64,000 nt of DNA from Microbacterium oryzae (GTDB taxonomy: Bacteria; Actinomycetota; Actinomycetes; Actinomycetales; Microbacteriaceae): positions 1,426,001-1,490,000 of the forward strand of contig NZ_CP032550.1 of the NCBI RefSeq assembly GCF_009735645.1, read 5' to 3'. The translations under genes and the position numbers were made by a program. The notes beneath the pieces were generated by a model. That model was not told the origin of the DNA, ran no database searches, and was given only the letters and a program-made list of their open reading frames with translations. Positions 19,217 through 27,747 of this stretch are shown piece after piece (position 1 is the stretch's first letter; the number at the start of each line of letters is the position of its first letter).

Positions 19217-21310
19217 TCAGGCGCGCAGGCCCAGGGCGAACGGAAGCACGGCCGTCGCTCCGGCCGCGCGGAGTTCGCGGGCGGCGAGGGTCAGCGTCCA
19301 GCGGCTGTCGGCGAGGTCGTCGACGAGGAGCACGGGGCCGGCCGGCACGTCGACGCCCGCGGCGGACAGGTGGCCATGCAGGTCCGCGACGCGGAAGGCG
19401 CTGTTGCCGCCCGGGCGTCCGACCGGCGCGGCGGGGTCGAGCGCGAGCGCGCCGAGGTAGGGCAGGCGTCCGATGCCGGCAATTCCCTGCGCGGTCGAGG
19501 CGACGAGCTGCGGACGCGAGCGCGAGGGAACGGACACGACGGCGACCGGCCGCTCCTGCCATCCCCACCCGGCGAGCACGCGCACGCACGCGTCGAGCAG
19601 ACGCTGCGGCACCGGCTGGTCGGGAGCGCCCGCGGCGAAGAGCTCGCGGAGGGCGCCGCCCCAGCCGAGGTCGGTGAGGCGTGCGAGCGCTCGCCCCTCC
19701 GCGGCCTGCTGCTCGGCGGGGATGCGTCCTTTGAGGGGCACGCCGAGCCGGTCGAGACCCGAGGGCCACTGGCGCCGCGGCTCGATGGGCACCCCGACGC
19801 GGTCGAGCGCGGACGCGGCCGACGCCGACACGGCCTGCCCGATCTCGGCGGACAACCACGGCCCCGCGCAGTTGTCGCACCGGCCGCAGGGTTCGGCGGT
19901 GTCGTCGTCGAGCCGGCGCTGCAGGAACTCCATGCGGCACGCGGTCGTCGTCTGGTACTCGAGCATGTGCTCCTGCTCGGCGCGGCGCTCGGCCGCGATG
20001 CGGTCGTAGCGCTCGGCGTCGTACGTCCACGGCTCGCCGGTCGCGACCCATCCGCCCCGTTCGCGGCGCACGGCCCCGTCGACGTCGAGCACCTTCAGCA
20101 GCAGCTCGAGCGGCGTGCGGCGGATGTCGACGAGCGCCTCGAGGGCGACGGTCGAGAGCGGCCCGTGCGCATCGCGGAGCGCGGACAGCACGCGCTCGGC
20201 CCGCTCCTGGTCGGGCATCGACGCGGTGGCGAAGTAGTGCCAGATGTCGCGATCCTCCGGGCCGGGGAGCAGCACGACGTCGGCGGACTCCGTCGCACGG
20301 CCCGCGCGCCCCACCTGCTGGTAGTACGCGACCGGCGACGACGGCGCCCCGAGATGCAGCACGAAGCCGAGGTCGGGCTTGTCGAACCCCATGCCGAGCG
20401 CGCTCGTCGCGACGAGCGCCTTCACCTCGTTGCGCTTGAGCATGGCCTCCGACTCCGCGCGCTCGTCGGCGTCGCTCTGCCCGGTGTAGGCGCGCACCTC
20501 GTGGCCGTGGTCGCGGAGGAGCCGCGCGGTGTCGTTCGCCGCGGCCACGGTGAGGGTGTAGATGATGCCCGAACCCGGCAGCTCGTCGAGGTGGCTGAGC
20601 AGCCAGGCCAGGCGGGCCGTCGCGTCGGGAAGCCGGAGGACGCTCAGCCGCAGCGAGGATCGCGCGAGCGGTCCGCGGATCGTGGTGACGCCATCCGCCC
20701 CCAGCTGCTCGACGACGTCGGCGACCACGCGGCTGTTGGCGGTCGCGGTCGTGGCGAGGACGGGCACCGTCGGCGGCATCTGCGCGATCAGGTCGCGGAG
20801 GCGCCGGTAGTCGGGTCGGAAATCGTGCCCCCAGTCGCTGATGCAGTGCGCCTCGTCGACGACGAGCATGCCGATGCGGCGCACGAGGGCGGGCAGCTGC
20901 TCGTCGCGGAACGACGGGTTGTTGAGCCGCTCGGGCGAGACGAGGAGGACGTCGACCTCGTCGGCGTCGAGCTGTGCGAGGACCTCGGTCCACTCGTGCG
21001 CGTTGGTGGAGTTGATGGCGACGGCCCGCACGCCCGCGCGCTGAGCGGCGGCGATCTGATCGCGCATGAGAGCGATGAGCGGCGAGACGAGGACGGTCGG
21101 CCCCGCTCCGGCGTCGCGGAGCAGGCGTGTGGCGACGAAGTACACCGCCGATTTGCCCCACCCGGTGCGCTGGACGACGAGCGCTCGGCGCCGCCCGCCG
21201 ACGAGCGCTTCGATCGCCTCGTACTGTCCCTCGTGGAAGTCGGCGTCGTCCCGGCCGACGAGCCGGCGCAGGGCGACGAGAGCGGATGTGCGCAGGGCGT
21301 CGTCGGTCAT
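19217..21310 (-). CDS. recQ: RecQ-family DNA helicase with C-terminal phosphoribosyltransferase-like domain
   Basis: 3'-5' DNA helicase for recombination and repair. Start ATG 21310 (697 residues) is chosen because upstream codons lack family similarity. Motif 0 is HEGQYEAIEALV, Walker A QRTGWGKS (Lys53), DEAH at ~152-155, and motif VI QQVGRAGRATE. The zinc-binding Cys set is at C-RMEF and EPCGRCDNC, with a winged-helix region next. The last ~130 residues resemble a type I phosphoribosyltransferase, with VLLVDDLADSRWT in place of the usual VDDVxxTGxT PRPP loop. That fusion is seen in other actinobacterial RecQ proteins, to my knowledge. No HRDC domain is recognisable. The protein probably acts on stalled forks; the PRTase-like part may bind a nucleotide. 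Confidence 0.9.
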   Translation of the reverse strand: MTDDALRTSALVALRRLVGRDDADFHEGQYEAIEALVGGRRRALVVQRTGWGKSAVYFVATRLLRDAGAGPTVLVSPLIALMRDQIAAAQRAGVRAVAINSTNAHEWTEVLAQLDADEVDVLLVSPERLNNPSFRDEQLPALVRRIGMLVVDEAHCISDWGHDFRPDYRRLRDLIAQMPPTVPVLATTATANSRVVADVVEQLGADGVTTIRGPLARSSLRLSVLRLPDATARLAWLLSHLDELPGSGIIYTLTVAAANDTARLLRDHGHEVRAYTGQSDADERAESEAMLKRNEVKALVATSALGMGFDKPDLGFVLHLGAPSSPVAYYQQVGRAGRATESADVVLLPGPEDRDIWHYFATASMPDQERAERVLSALRDAHGPLSTVALEALVDIRRTPLELLLKVLDVDGAVRRERGGWVATGEPWTYDAERYDRIAAERRAEQEHMLEYQTTTACRMEFLQRRLDDDTAEPCGRCDNCAGPWLSAEIGQAVSASAASALDRVGVPIEPRRQWPSGLDRLGVPLKGRIPAEQQAAEGRALARLTDLGWGGALRELFAAGAPDQPVPQRLLDACVRVLAGWGWQERPVAVVSVPSRSRPQLVASTAQGIAGIGRLPYLGALALDPAAPVGRPGGNSAFRVADLHGHLSAAGVDVPAGPVLLVDDLADSRWTLTLAARELRAAGATAVLPFALGLRA

Positions 21311-21356
21311 GTCTCCAGCCTCGCACGGGCCTCTGACACCGAGCCGGGGCGCTCCC

Positions 21357-22463
21357 CTACCGGAGCGCGAAGAACGGGTCGGGCTGGCCACCGGTGGCGA
21401 GTGCCGCGAGGTGCTCGCCGAGCGCGGGCGCGAACTTGAAGCCGTGACCGGCGAACCCGGCGGCGATGACGAGCGGGCCGGCGGTGTCGAGGATGAAGTC
21501 CTCGCCCTCGCGCGAGGTGTAGGTGCAGGAGAGGAACTCGAACCGATCGGCGTCCGCGCCCGGCATCCACTCCGTCACGTACGCCCGCAGCGCGTCGACG
21601 AGATGCGGCTCGGGCGCGAAGGTGCGCGTGGCGGGCGTGACCTCGGGACCGGCGCCGTGCCATCCGATCTTCAGCCCCTCACCGGGCGAGACGAGCCCGT
21701 AGATCGGGCCCAGCCATCCGAAGCCCGACGGCTCCTCCCGGTGATTGAAGCTGAGCCATCCGCTGCCGTCGTCGCCCGCGGCGAGCGCGAAGTGGGCGGG
21801 ATGCTCCTCCGTCACGCGGAGCGGCAGGTCGACCAGACCGGCGAGGAGCTCCCGTGACCAGGCTCCCGCGGCGACGACCGCGCGGCGGGCGCGCACGACG
21901 AGGTCGCCGGCGGTGACCTCGACCGCGTCGTCGCCGAGCACGCGGATGCCATCGACAGCCGTGCGGTGCCGCACGATGGCGCCGTCGCGCCCCGCGACCG
22001 CGTGGAAGGCGCGCACGGCGCGCTCCGCCCAGAGGCGTCCGCCGGCGGGAAGGAAGAGCGAGTCGCTCGCGAAGCGCATGCCGGGCCAGCGCCGCGCGGC
22101 CTCGCCGGGCGGGATCACCTCGACGTCGAAGCCGGCGGCGGGCGCGTTCTCGAGAAGCCGCGCGCGGTCGGGTAACGGACCGCGGTTGACGATGCCGGTC
22201 TGCTCGAGGAGGGTCTCCCCCGACTCGTCCTCGAGCTCGCGCCACAGCGGCAGCGCGCGCGTGAGCAGGCGCAGGTACGCGGGCTCGGCGTACGACGGGT
22301 TGAAGTTGCGGGTCGACGCGTGCGAAGCGCCGAGCGGATGGGCCGGCTCGCCTGCTTCGAGGAGCGCCACGTCCCGGCCGTCCCGCGCGAGCGCCCAGGC
22401 TGCCGATGCTCCGACCACGCCGCCGCCGATCACGACCACCTCGACGTCGATCCGCTCCGCCAT
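21357..22463 (-). CDS. FAD-dependent oxidoreductase, sarcosine oxidase / N-methyltryptophan oxidase-like
   Basis: Flavoprotein amine oxidase of the MSOX/SoxA family (368 residues), probably oxidising an N-methyl or secondary amino acid to imine plus H2O2. The FAD Rossmann motif is VIGGGVVGASAAWALARDG (~11-29). Cys313 in LSCTYTSREGEDFILD aligns with Cys315 of monomeric sarcosine oxidase, the residue covalently bound to FAD; GHGFKFAPALGEH follows as in MSOX. The start at 22463 has AGGG seven bases upstream. An open frame continues upstream but encodes Arg-rich low-complexity sequence from the repeat island and is not counted. The substrate is unknown; the gene is monocistronic. Confidence 0.85.
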   Translation of the reverse strand: MAERIDVEVVVIGGGVVGASAAWALARDGRDVALLEAGEPAHPLGASHASTRNFNPSYAEPAYLRLLTRALPLWRELEDESGETLLEQTGIVNRGPLPDRARLLENAPAAGFDVEVIPPGEAARRWPGMRFASDSLFLPAGGRLWAERAVRAFHAVAGRDGAIVRHRTAVDGIRVLGDDAVEVTAGDLVVRARRAVVAAGAWSRELLAGLVDLPLRVTEEHPAHFALAAGDDGSGWLSFNHREEPSGFGWLGPIYGLVSPGEGLKIGWHGAGPEVTPATRTFAPEPHLVDALRAYVTEWMPGADADRFEFLSCTYTSREGEDFILDTAGPLVIAAGFAGHGFKFAPALGEHLAALATGGQPDPFFALR

Positions 22464-22640
22464 CCGCCCGCCCTTCATCCGTTCGTCTGCGCTGTCCGCG
22501 CCGGTCGCGCCGTCCCCGCGGCGACGCTCCACGCTATCGGTCCGGCTGCGCTCGGCCGACGCTGCGCGGGCGCTCCGGGTGCGCGCGGCGGCTCCGGGTG
22601 CGCGCGGGCGCTCGCGTTCCGCGGTGCCGCTCCGAGAGCG

Positions 22641-22704
22641 CGCGAACGCTCGCGCCGTGCGTCCTCGCTCCCGCGCCACGCGTGGGGCACGCGGTCTCGG
22701 AGCG
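22641..22704. repeat. 64-bp repeat, copy 1
   Basis: Begins CGCGAACGCTCGCGCC and ends GGTCTCGGAGCG. It matches 22851-22914 at 57 of 64 positions; the last 24 bases are identical. Confidence 0.85.
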
Positions 22705-22850
22705 TGGGCGCGGGTTCGTGGCCGCTCGGGCAGCCGAGCCCGCGCGCTCGCTCGCGCACGGCACCGGCGCTCGTCGACCGCATCGGTGCTCCGAGACCTC
22801 GCCGGCGCTCTCAACCCGAGCGAACGCTCGCGGACAGCAGCTCGAGACTG

Positions 22851-22914
22851 CGCGAACGCTCGCACCCTGCGTCTCCGCTCCCGCACCGGGCGTGGGGCAC
22901 GCGGTCTCGGAGCG
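22851..22914. repeat. 64-bp repeat, copy 2
   Basis: Direct repeat of 22641-22704. Between the copies, at 22788-22802, is an inverted version of its 3' part (GCTCCGAGACCTCG), and at 22818-22831 the perfect palindrome CGAGCGAACGCTCG. Confidence 0.85.
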
Positions 22915-22995
22915 ACGGTGATGGCCCGCGACGGCCCCGCCCGCGACGGCACCCGCGACGCCCTCGCCCACCCCCGCGCCCCGGCACCCGCCCCG

Positions 22996-23886
22996 TCACA
23001 CGAGGAAGAACGGCACGGCCCCGGGATTGTGCGCGTGGACGATCACCAGGAACACCACGGCGTCGAACAGCAGGTGCACGGTCACGACGTAGGCGAGGGA
23101 GCGCGTGCGGAGGAAGATCCACCCCTGCAGCAGCGCGAACGGGATGGTCAGCGCCGGGCCCCACGCGCGGTATCCGAGCTCCCACAGGAACGACACGAAC
23201 ACGATCGCCTGCAGCACATTGGCGGCCGCGATCGGGAAGTGCCGCAGCAGCAGGGCGAACACCGTGCAGATGAAGAACAGCTCGTCCCAGATGCCCACGG
23301 CGCCCACGCCGACGAACAGGCGCGCGATGAGGTCGCCGGTGTCCACGACGGGCCAGTTGCGGTACACCCCCGACGTGATGAAGTAGAACGGCAGGATCAG
23401 CCAGGCCAGCGCGAGCACCGCCGCGAGCCACGCCCACTGCAGGCGGCTCCAGCGTCCGCCGCCCCGCCACGGGAAGCTCGTCGCGCGGTCCCCGTAGACG
23501 AACCGCGACACCACGTACGGCACGACGACCGCGCCGCCGAGCGCGACCGTGAACCGCACCATCGCGGCGTTGTCGAGCTCGGCCGCGAGCGGGATCGAGC
23601 TGACGATGAGCATCCCCGCGGCCACGAGCGACAGGTCGCGGGCGAGGGATGGCCGGGGCCGGCCGGATGGCGGAGCGACCGGCCGCCACGGGGTGATGCC
23701 GTCCCGGCGGTCCGCAACGATCGCGACGGCGAGCCCGGCGGCCAGCAGCAGCCAGCCGAGCCACGGCGTGAGAAGCACGAAGAACGCCGGTGCGGCGAGG
23801 CACACGATGAGCGCGGCGAGAAGCGGCAGCGCGCGCAGCGGGGTGTCCGCTCCCCCGGCCATCCGCGCCCGCCGGGCCCCGGCCAT
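22996..23886 (-). CDS. CPBP-type intramembrane protein, catalytic motifs degenerate
   Basis: A 296-residue polytopic membrane protein with about seven to eight hydrophobic segments. The C-terminal half resembles the CPBP (Abi/CAAX-protease) family. Motif 1, normally EExxxR, reads DELFFI; motif 2, normally FxxxH, reads FLWEL; motif 3, HxxxD/N, is intact as HLLFD. Loss of the first Glu, the Arg and the second His suggests it is no longer a protease or uses a divergent site. It starts 4 bases after the trmB stop with GAGGGG upstream and is probably cotranscribed with trmB. An alternative start is ATG at 23862. Confidence 0.72.
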   Translation of the reverse strand: MAGARRARMAGGADTPLRALPLLAALIVCLAAPAFFVLLTPWLGWLLLAAGLAVAIVADRRDGITPWRPVAPPSGRPRPSLARDLSLVAAGMLIVSSIPLAAELDNAAMVRFTVALGGAVVVPYVVSRFVYGDRATSFPWRGGGRWSRLQWAWLAAVLALAWLILPFYFITSGVYRNWPVVDTGDLIARLFVGVGAVGIWDELFFICTVFALLLRHFPIAAANVLQAIVFVSFLWELGYRAWGPALTIPFALLQGWIFLRTRSLAYVVTVHLLFDAVVFLVIVHAHNPGAVPFFLV

Positions 23887-23890
23887 CCGC

Positions 23891-24616
23891 TCAGCCCCTC
23901 GCGACGCGGCGGTAGACGAGGTCGCGGATGTCGCGCCCCTTCTCGATGCCCTTGCGCTCGAACGCGGTCATGATGCGGCCGTCGAAGCGCTCGGCCCAGT
24001 CGCCGTCGAACGCGCGCTCGAACTCCGGCGCGGCGTCGAGGACGTCGCGCATCTGGCGGGCGTAGTCCTCCCAGTCGGTGGCGAGGCGGAGGAGCCCGCC
24101 GTCGCGGAGGGCGCGGCCGGCCGTCGCGCCGAAGCCCGGGCGGATCATGCGGCGCTTGGTGTGCTTCTTCTTGTGCCACGGGTCGGAGAAGAAGATCCAG
24201 ACCTCGTCGGCCGCGCCCTCCGGCAGCAGCACCTCGAGCACCTCGGGGGCGTTGGCCTCGACGAGGCGGAGGTTGCGGACCCCCGCGGCGTCGGCGTCGA
24301 GCATGGTGCGCGCAAGTCCTGCACGGAACACCTCCACGGCGAGGAAGTCGGTGTCGGGGTGCGTCGACGCGGCGTGGATGATCGCGTGCCCCTGGCCGGA
24401 GCCGATCTCGACGACGAAGCGGCCGTCGCGGCCGAACTCGTCGGCGGGCACGAAGCGCGCGTCGGGGTGCACGGAGGTCGAGGCGACCGCGCGCGGGACG
24501 TCGAAGAAGTAGGTCGGCGAGAGCTCGGCCCACGCCCGCTCCTGGCCCTCCGACATCCGCCCGCTGCGGCGGACGAACGAGACGGGATGGTCGCGGAACG
24601 TGCGGGGTTCGGGCAT
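23891..24616 (-). CDS. trmB: tRNA (guanine(46)-N7)-methyltransferase
   Basis: SAM-dependent methylation of G46 in the tRNA variable loop. The 241-residue protein has the SAM motif VVEIGSGQGHAI, the TrmB motif FFSDPWHKKKH, and the C-terminal TAFERKGIEKG. A TAGTCT box ends 6 bases before the ATG, indicating a leaderless message. The CPBP gene follows 4 bp downstream. Confidence 0.95.
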   Translation of the reverse strand: MPEPRTFRDHPVSFVRRSGRMSEGQERAWAELSPTYFFDVPRAVASTSVHPDARFVPADEFGRDGRFVVEIGSGQGHAIIHAASTHPDTDFLAVEVFRAGLARTMLDADAAGVRNLRLVEANAPEVLEVLLPEGAADEVWIFFSDPWHKKKHTKRRMIRPGFGATAGRALRDGGLLRLATDWEDYARQMRDVLDAAPEFERAFDGDWAERFDGRIMTAFERKGIEKGRDIRDLVYRRVARG

Positions 24617-24622
24617 GGTTCC

Positions 24623-24628
24623 AGACTA
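24623..24628 (-). promoter_or_regulatory. -10 box of trmB (leaderless type)
   Basis: TAGTCT on the minus strand, 6 bases (GGAACC) before the ATG. It lies within the 23-bp gap after the DUF3097 gene. Confidence 0.55.
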
Positions 24629-24639
24629 CGGTTCGACCC

Positions 24640-25473
24640 TCAGGGCTCCGTCACGAAGTCGATGAGCTCCTCGACCCGTCCCAGCAGCTCGGGCTCGAGG
24701 TCGCGGTAGGTCGTGACGCGCGAGAGGATCCGCTGCCACGCGAGGCCGAGGTCCTCCTTGGTCTCCGACGGCCAGCCGAGCCCCCGGCAGATCCCGGTCT
24801 TCCAGTCGATGCCGCGCGGCACGACCGGCCAGCGCGGGATGCCGACGGCCTGCGGCTTCACGCACTGCCACACGTCGACGAACGGATGGCCGACGATCTT
24901 CACGTGGGCGCCGTGGCGTCCGCGGGCGATCTGCTCCGCGATGCGGGACTCCTTCGACCCCGGCACGAGGTGGTCGACGAGCACCCCGTAGCGGCGCTTC
25001 CGCGACGGCGGCTCCTCCTCGAGCAGCTCGTGCAGCAGGTCGACGCCCTGCAGGAACTCCACCGCGACGCCCTCGACGCGGAGGTCGGCGCCCCAGACCT
25101 TCTCCACGAGCTCGGCGTCGTGCTTGCCCTCGACGAGGATGCGGCTGGGCAGCGCGACGCGAGCGCGCTGGTCCTCGACGACGAAGGATCCGGACGCGGT
25201 GCGGCGGCGGCCCTGCGGCGCGGCCGACGGCACGACGAGCGCGACGGGCTCGCCCTCGAGGAGGAACCCGGCACCGAGCGGGAAGACGCGCTTCCGGCCC
25301 TTCCAGTCCTCGAGCTCGACGCTGCCGTTCTCCACGCGCGTGATGGCGCCGCAGTAGCCGTCGCCGGCCACCTCGACGACGAGATCCAGCTCCGCGGGAA
25401 CCGGCTTCGACGTCTTCTTCCCCTTGTCGCGCCATCCGGCCGCGAGCACATCCGTGCCGTACCTGTCGTCCAT
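24640..25473 (-). CDS. DUF3097 family protein
   Basis: A 277-residue conserved actinobacterial protein of unknown function. The start at ATG 25473 is supported by GGAGG five bases upstream. The N-terminal ~80 residues look like a small beta barrel (VAGDGYCGAITRVENGSVELEDWKG). Near residue 115 is SRILVEGKHDAELVEKVWG, which resembles the first Toprim motif with its conserved Glu, and near 160 RYGVLVDHLVPGSKESRI stands where a Toprim DxD motif would be, but with only one clear Asp. The C-terminus has conserved Trp and Gly positions (GIDWKTGICRGLGWP). A nucleic-acid role is only a suggestion. Upstream of trmB on the same strand. Confidence 0.8.
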   Translation of the reverse strand: MDDRYGTDVLAAGWRDKGKKTSKPVPAELDLVVEVAGDGYCGAITRVENGSVELEDWKGRKRVFPLGAGFLLEGEPVALVVPSAAPQGRRRTASGSFVVEDQRARVALPSRILVEGKHDAELVEKVWGADLRVEGVAVEFLQGVDLLHELLEEEPPSRKRRYGVLVDHLVPGSKESRIAEQIARGRHGAHVKIVGHPFVDVWQCVKPQAVGIPRWPVVPRGIDWKTGICRGLGWPSETKEDLGLAWQRILSRVTTYRDLEPELLGRVEELIDFVTEP

Positions 25474-25581
25474 AGCGTCCTCCAGCCATCCATCCCACCA
25501 CGCACATCGCACGATCCGACGGCGCACCGCCATCCGCTCCCAGCGAAAACGCGCGCCTTCCATCGCATGCCGCGACGTGCA

Positions 25582-25587
25582 TAGGAT
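25582..25587 (+). promoter_or_regulatory. -10 box for the TPM/pspA transcript
   Basis: TAGGAT, 41 bases before the ATG at 25629; no convincing -35. The leader carries GGAGGGG eight bases before the ATG, so this mRNA is not leaderless. Confidence 0.4.
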
Positions 25588-25628
25588 CGGAACGCGGGCC
25601 CGTGGCCGCCCGCGGAGGGGATGTCGCC

Positions 25629-27692
25629 ATGCGGGCGAGATGGACCGTGGCGCTCGGCGCCGGACTGACGCTGCTCCTCGGCGGCACCGCGTCCGCCGCG
25701 TTCGCGGAGGATCCCGTCTCACTCGACGACTCGTACGTGTACGACGGGTCCGATGTCCTCACTCCGGCCGAGGAGCAGGCGGCGCAGGAGCGCCTCGCCG
25801 CTCTGAGCGCCGACACCGACCTCGGCCTGTGGGTCGTCTACGTCGACGACTTCGAGAACCCGGCCGACGCCGTCGCGTGGGCCGACACGACCGCCGACCG
25901 GAACGGCCTCGGCAGCACCCAGTACCTCCTCGCGATCGCCACCGAGGGCCGTCAGCTCTACATCTCGGCTCCCGCCGACGGACCGGTCAGCGATCAGCGC
26001 CTCGGCGCCATCGAGCAGGACCTCTTCGACGTGCTCGGGCAGGGCGACTGGGCCGGCGCCGTCGACGTGGCGGCCGATGGCCTCGAGTCGCGTTCCGGGG
26101 GCGGCAGCAGCGGATGGCCGTGGATCATCGGCCTCGTCGTGGTCGCCGGCATCGTCATCGTCTTCGTCCTCGTCTCCCGCAAGCGCAGCCCTGCCCAGGC
26201 GGCGGGCGCGCCGCCCGTCGAGCCGGAGATCCCGCTCGACGAGCTGCAGCGCCGCGCGGCGGCTGCCCTCATCTCCACCGACGACGCGGTGAAGTCCAGC
26301 GAGCAGGAGCTCGGGTTCGCGATCGCGCAGTTCGGCGACGAGGCGACCGTGGAGTTCCGCGACGCGCTGGCCGCCGCCAAGGCCTCGCTCTCGCGCGCGT
26401 TCGAGCGCAAGCAGCAGCTCGACGACGCCGAGGAGGACGCTCCCGCCGACGTCCGCGCGTGGAACGCCGAGATCGTGTCGCTGTGCGAGCAGGCCGAGCG
26501 CTCCCTCGCCGACAAGGCGCAGGCGTTCGCGCAGCTGCGGCAGCTCGAGCAGAACGCCCCCGAGGCGCTCGCGCACGCGCAGGAGAAGCGCGCGCAGGCG
26601 AACGGCGTGGTCGCCGAGGCGCAGCGCTCGCTCGCCGATCTCGGCGCGCGGTACGCACCCGAGGCGCTCGCCACGGTGGCCGACAACCCCGAGCAGGCGC
26701 AGGCCCGGCTGACCTTCGCCGACGAGCAGCTCGCATCCGCGCAGATCGCGATCGGCGCGGGCGAGGGCGGCGAGGCGGCCGTGGCCATCCGCGATGCCGA
26801 GCAGGCCATCGCACAGGCGCGCCAGCTCGGCACCGCCGTCGACGAGCTCGGCGCCGCCCTCGGCGAGGGCGAGCGCCAGGCGGCCGACCTCATCCTCGAG
26901 CTCGAGGGCGACATGGCGGCCGCGCGGCAGCTGCCCGACGGCGACGGTCAGCTGGCCGCGGCCGTCGCCCGCACCGAGCAGCAGGTGCAGACCGCCCGGC
27001 AGAACCTCTCCGGCTCCGCCCGCCGCCCCCTGGCGATGCTCGAGGCCCTGCAGAAGGCCGACGACGAGATCGACCGCGCGCTCGCCGGCGGTCGCGATGC
27101 CGCCCAGCGCGGGCGCCGCGCCGAGCAGATGCTCGCGCAGACCCTCATCCAGGCCCGCAGCCAGGTGTCGACGGCGGAGCAGTACCTCTCCGCCCGCCGC
27201 GGCGGCGTCGGCGCCGACGCCCGCACCCGGCTCGCGCAGGCGGGCGCCGAGCTCAGCCGCGCCGAGAGCCTGCAGCAGGCCGACCCCGCCGCGTCCCTCA
27301 CCCACGCGCAGTCCGCGCTGCGGCTCGCGGGCGACGCCATCTCCCTCATGCAGAACGACATGAGCGTCTTCACCGGCGGCATGGGCGGCGGCATGCTCGG
27401 CGGCGGCGGGATGGGCGGGGGCATCGGCGGCGACATCGTCGGCGGGCTGATCGGCGGCCTCATCGGCAGCTCGCTCGGCGGCGGCGGGCGGCGCTCCACC
27501 TCGGGCTGGGGCGGCGGCATGCTCGGCGGCGGCTTGGGCGGCGGCCTCGGCGGCATGCTCGGCGGCGGCCTGGGCGGCTCGACGCGCTCCGGGCGCGGCG
27601 GCTCGTTCGGCGGCCGGTCCGGGCGCTCCGGCGGCCGCAGCTTCGGCGGCGGCGGCGGACGCTCGGGACGCGGAGGAGGTGGCCGATTCTGA
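25629..27692 (+). CDS. TPM-domain protein, membrane-anchored, with long coiled coil and Gly-rich tail
   Basis: A 687-residue envelope protein. A signal peptide (MRARWTVALGAG... ASAAFA, ~26 residues) is followed by a TPM (TLP18.3/Psb32/MOLO-1) domain (~30-150), with DLGLWVVYVDDF and a region resembling NxxLLAIAxEGRQLYI. A transmembrane segment follows at ~164-185 (WPWIIGLVVVAGIVIVFVLV). Residues ~200-560 are Ala/Gln/Glu/Arg-rich and predicted helical coiled coil on the cytoplasmic side. The C-terminal ~110 residues are Gly/Met/Ser/Arg-rich, ending GGGGRF. The ATG at 25629 fits GGAGGGG; an in-frame GTG at 25602 does not. It is followed 55 bp later by pspA. A membrane-stress role is inferred from that neighbour. 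Confidence 0.85.
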   Translation: MRARWTVALGAGLTLLLGGTASAAFAEDPVSLDDSYVYDGSDVLTPAEEQAAQERLAALSADTDLGLWVVYVDDFENPADAVAWADTTADRNGLGSTQYLLAIATEGRQLYISAPADGPVSDQRLGAIEQDLFDVLGQGDWAGAVDVAADGLESRSGGGSSGWPWIIGLVVVAGIVIVFVLVSRKRSPAQAAGAPPVEPEIPLDELQRRAAAALISTDDAVKSSEQELGFAIAQFGDEATVEFRDALAAAKASLSRAFERKQQLDDAEEDAPADVRAWNAEIVSLCEQAERSLADKAQAFAQLRQLEQNAPEALAHAQEKRAQANGVVAEAQRSLADLGARYAPEALATVADNPEQAQARLTFADEQLASAQIAIGAGEGGEAAVAIRDAEQAIAQARQLGTAVDELGAALGEGERQAADLILELEGDMAAARQLPDGDGQLAAAVARTEQQVQTARQNLSGSARRPLAMLEALQKADDEIDRALAGGRDAAQRGRRAEQMLAQTLIQARSQVSTAEQYLSARRGGVGADARTRLAQAGAELSRAESLQQADPAASLTHAQSALRLAGDAISLMQNDMSVFTGGMGGGMLGGGGMGGGIGGDIVGGLIGGLIGSSLGGGGRRSTSGWGGGMLGGGLGGGLGGMLGGGLGGSTRSGRGGSFGGRSGRSGGRSFGGGGGRSGRGGGGRF

Positions 27693-27747
27693 CGCCCCAC
27701 GACACTCATCACGCGACGAACCAGACCACAACCGAAAGGGAACACCG

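Larger units (their letters stand above)
22464..22995. other. Repeat-rich intergenic island, no gene
   Basis: A 532-bp stretch between the flavoenzyme gene and the CPBP gene. It is extremely G+C-rich and packed with short direct and inverted repeats built on CGAACGCTCGC and GGTCTCGGAGC. All reading frames give Arg/Ala-rich sequence with no protein character. Any promoter for the flavoenzyme gene should lie near 22470-22530, but I see no clear -10 box. Confidence 0.7.

Noticed and set aside
22464..22952. N-terminal extension of the sarcosine-oxidase-like gene
   Set aside because: The open frame continues through the repeat island but encodes only Arg/Ala repeats; the FAD-binding start and ribosome binding site fix the ATG at 22463.
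27360..27690. Gly-rich repeats as a possible repeat array or CRISPR
   Set aside because: They are in-frame codons of the TPM protein's Gly/Met/Ser/Arg tail and have no regular spacer structure.
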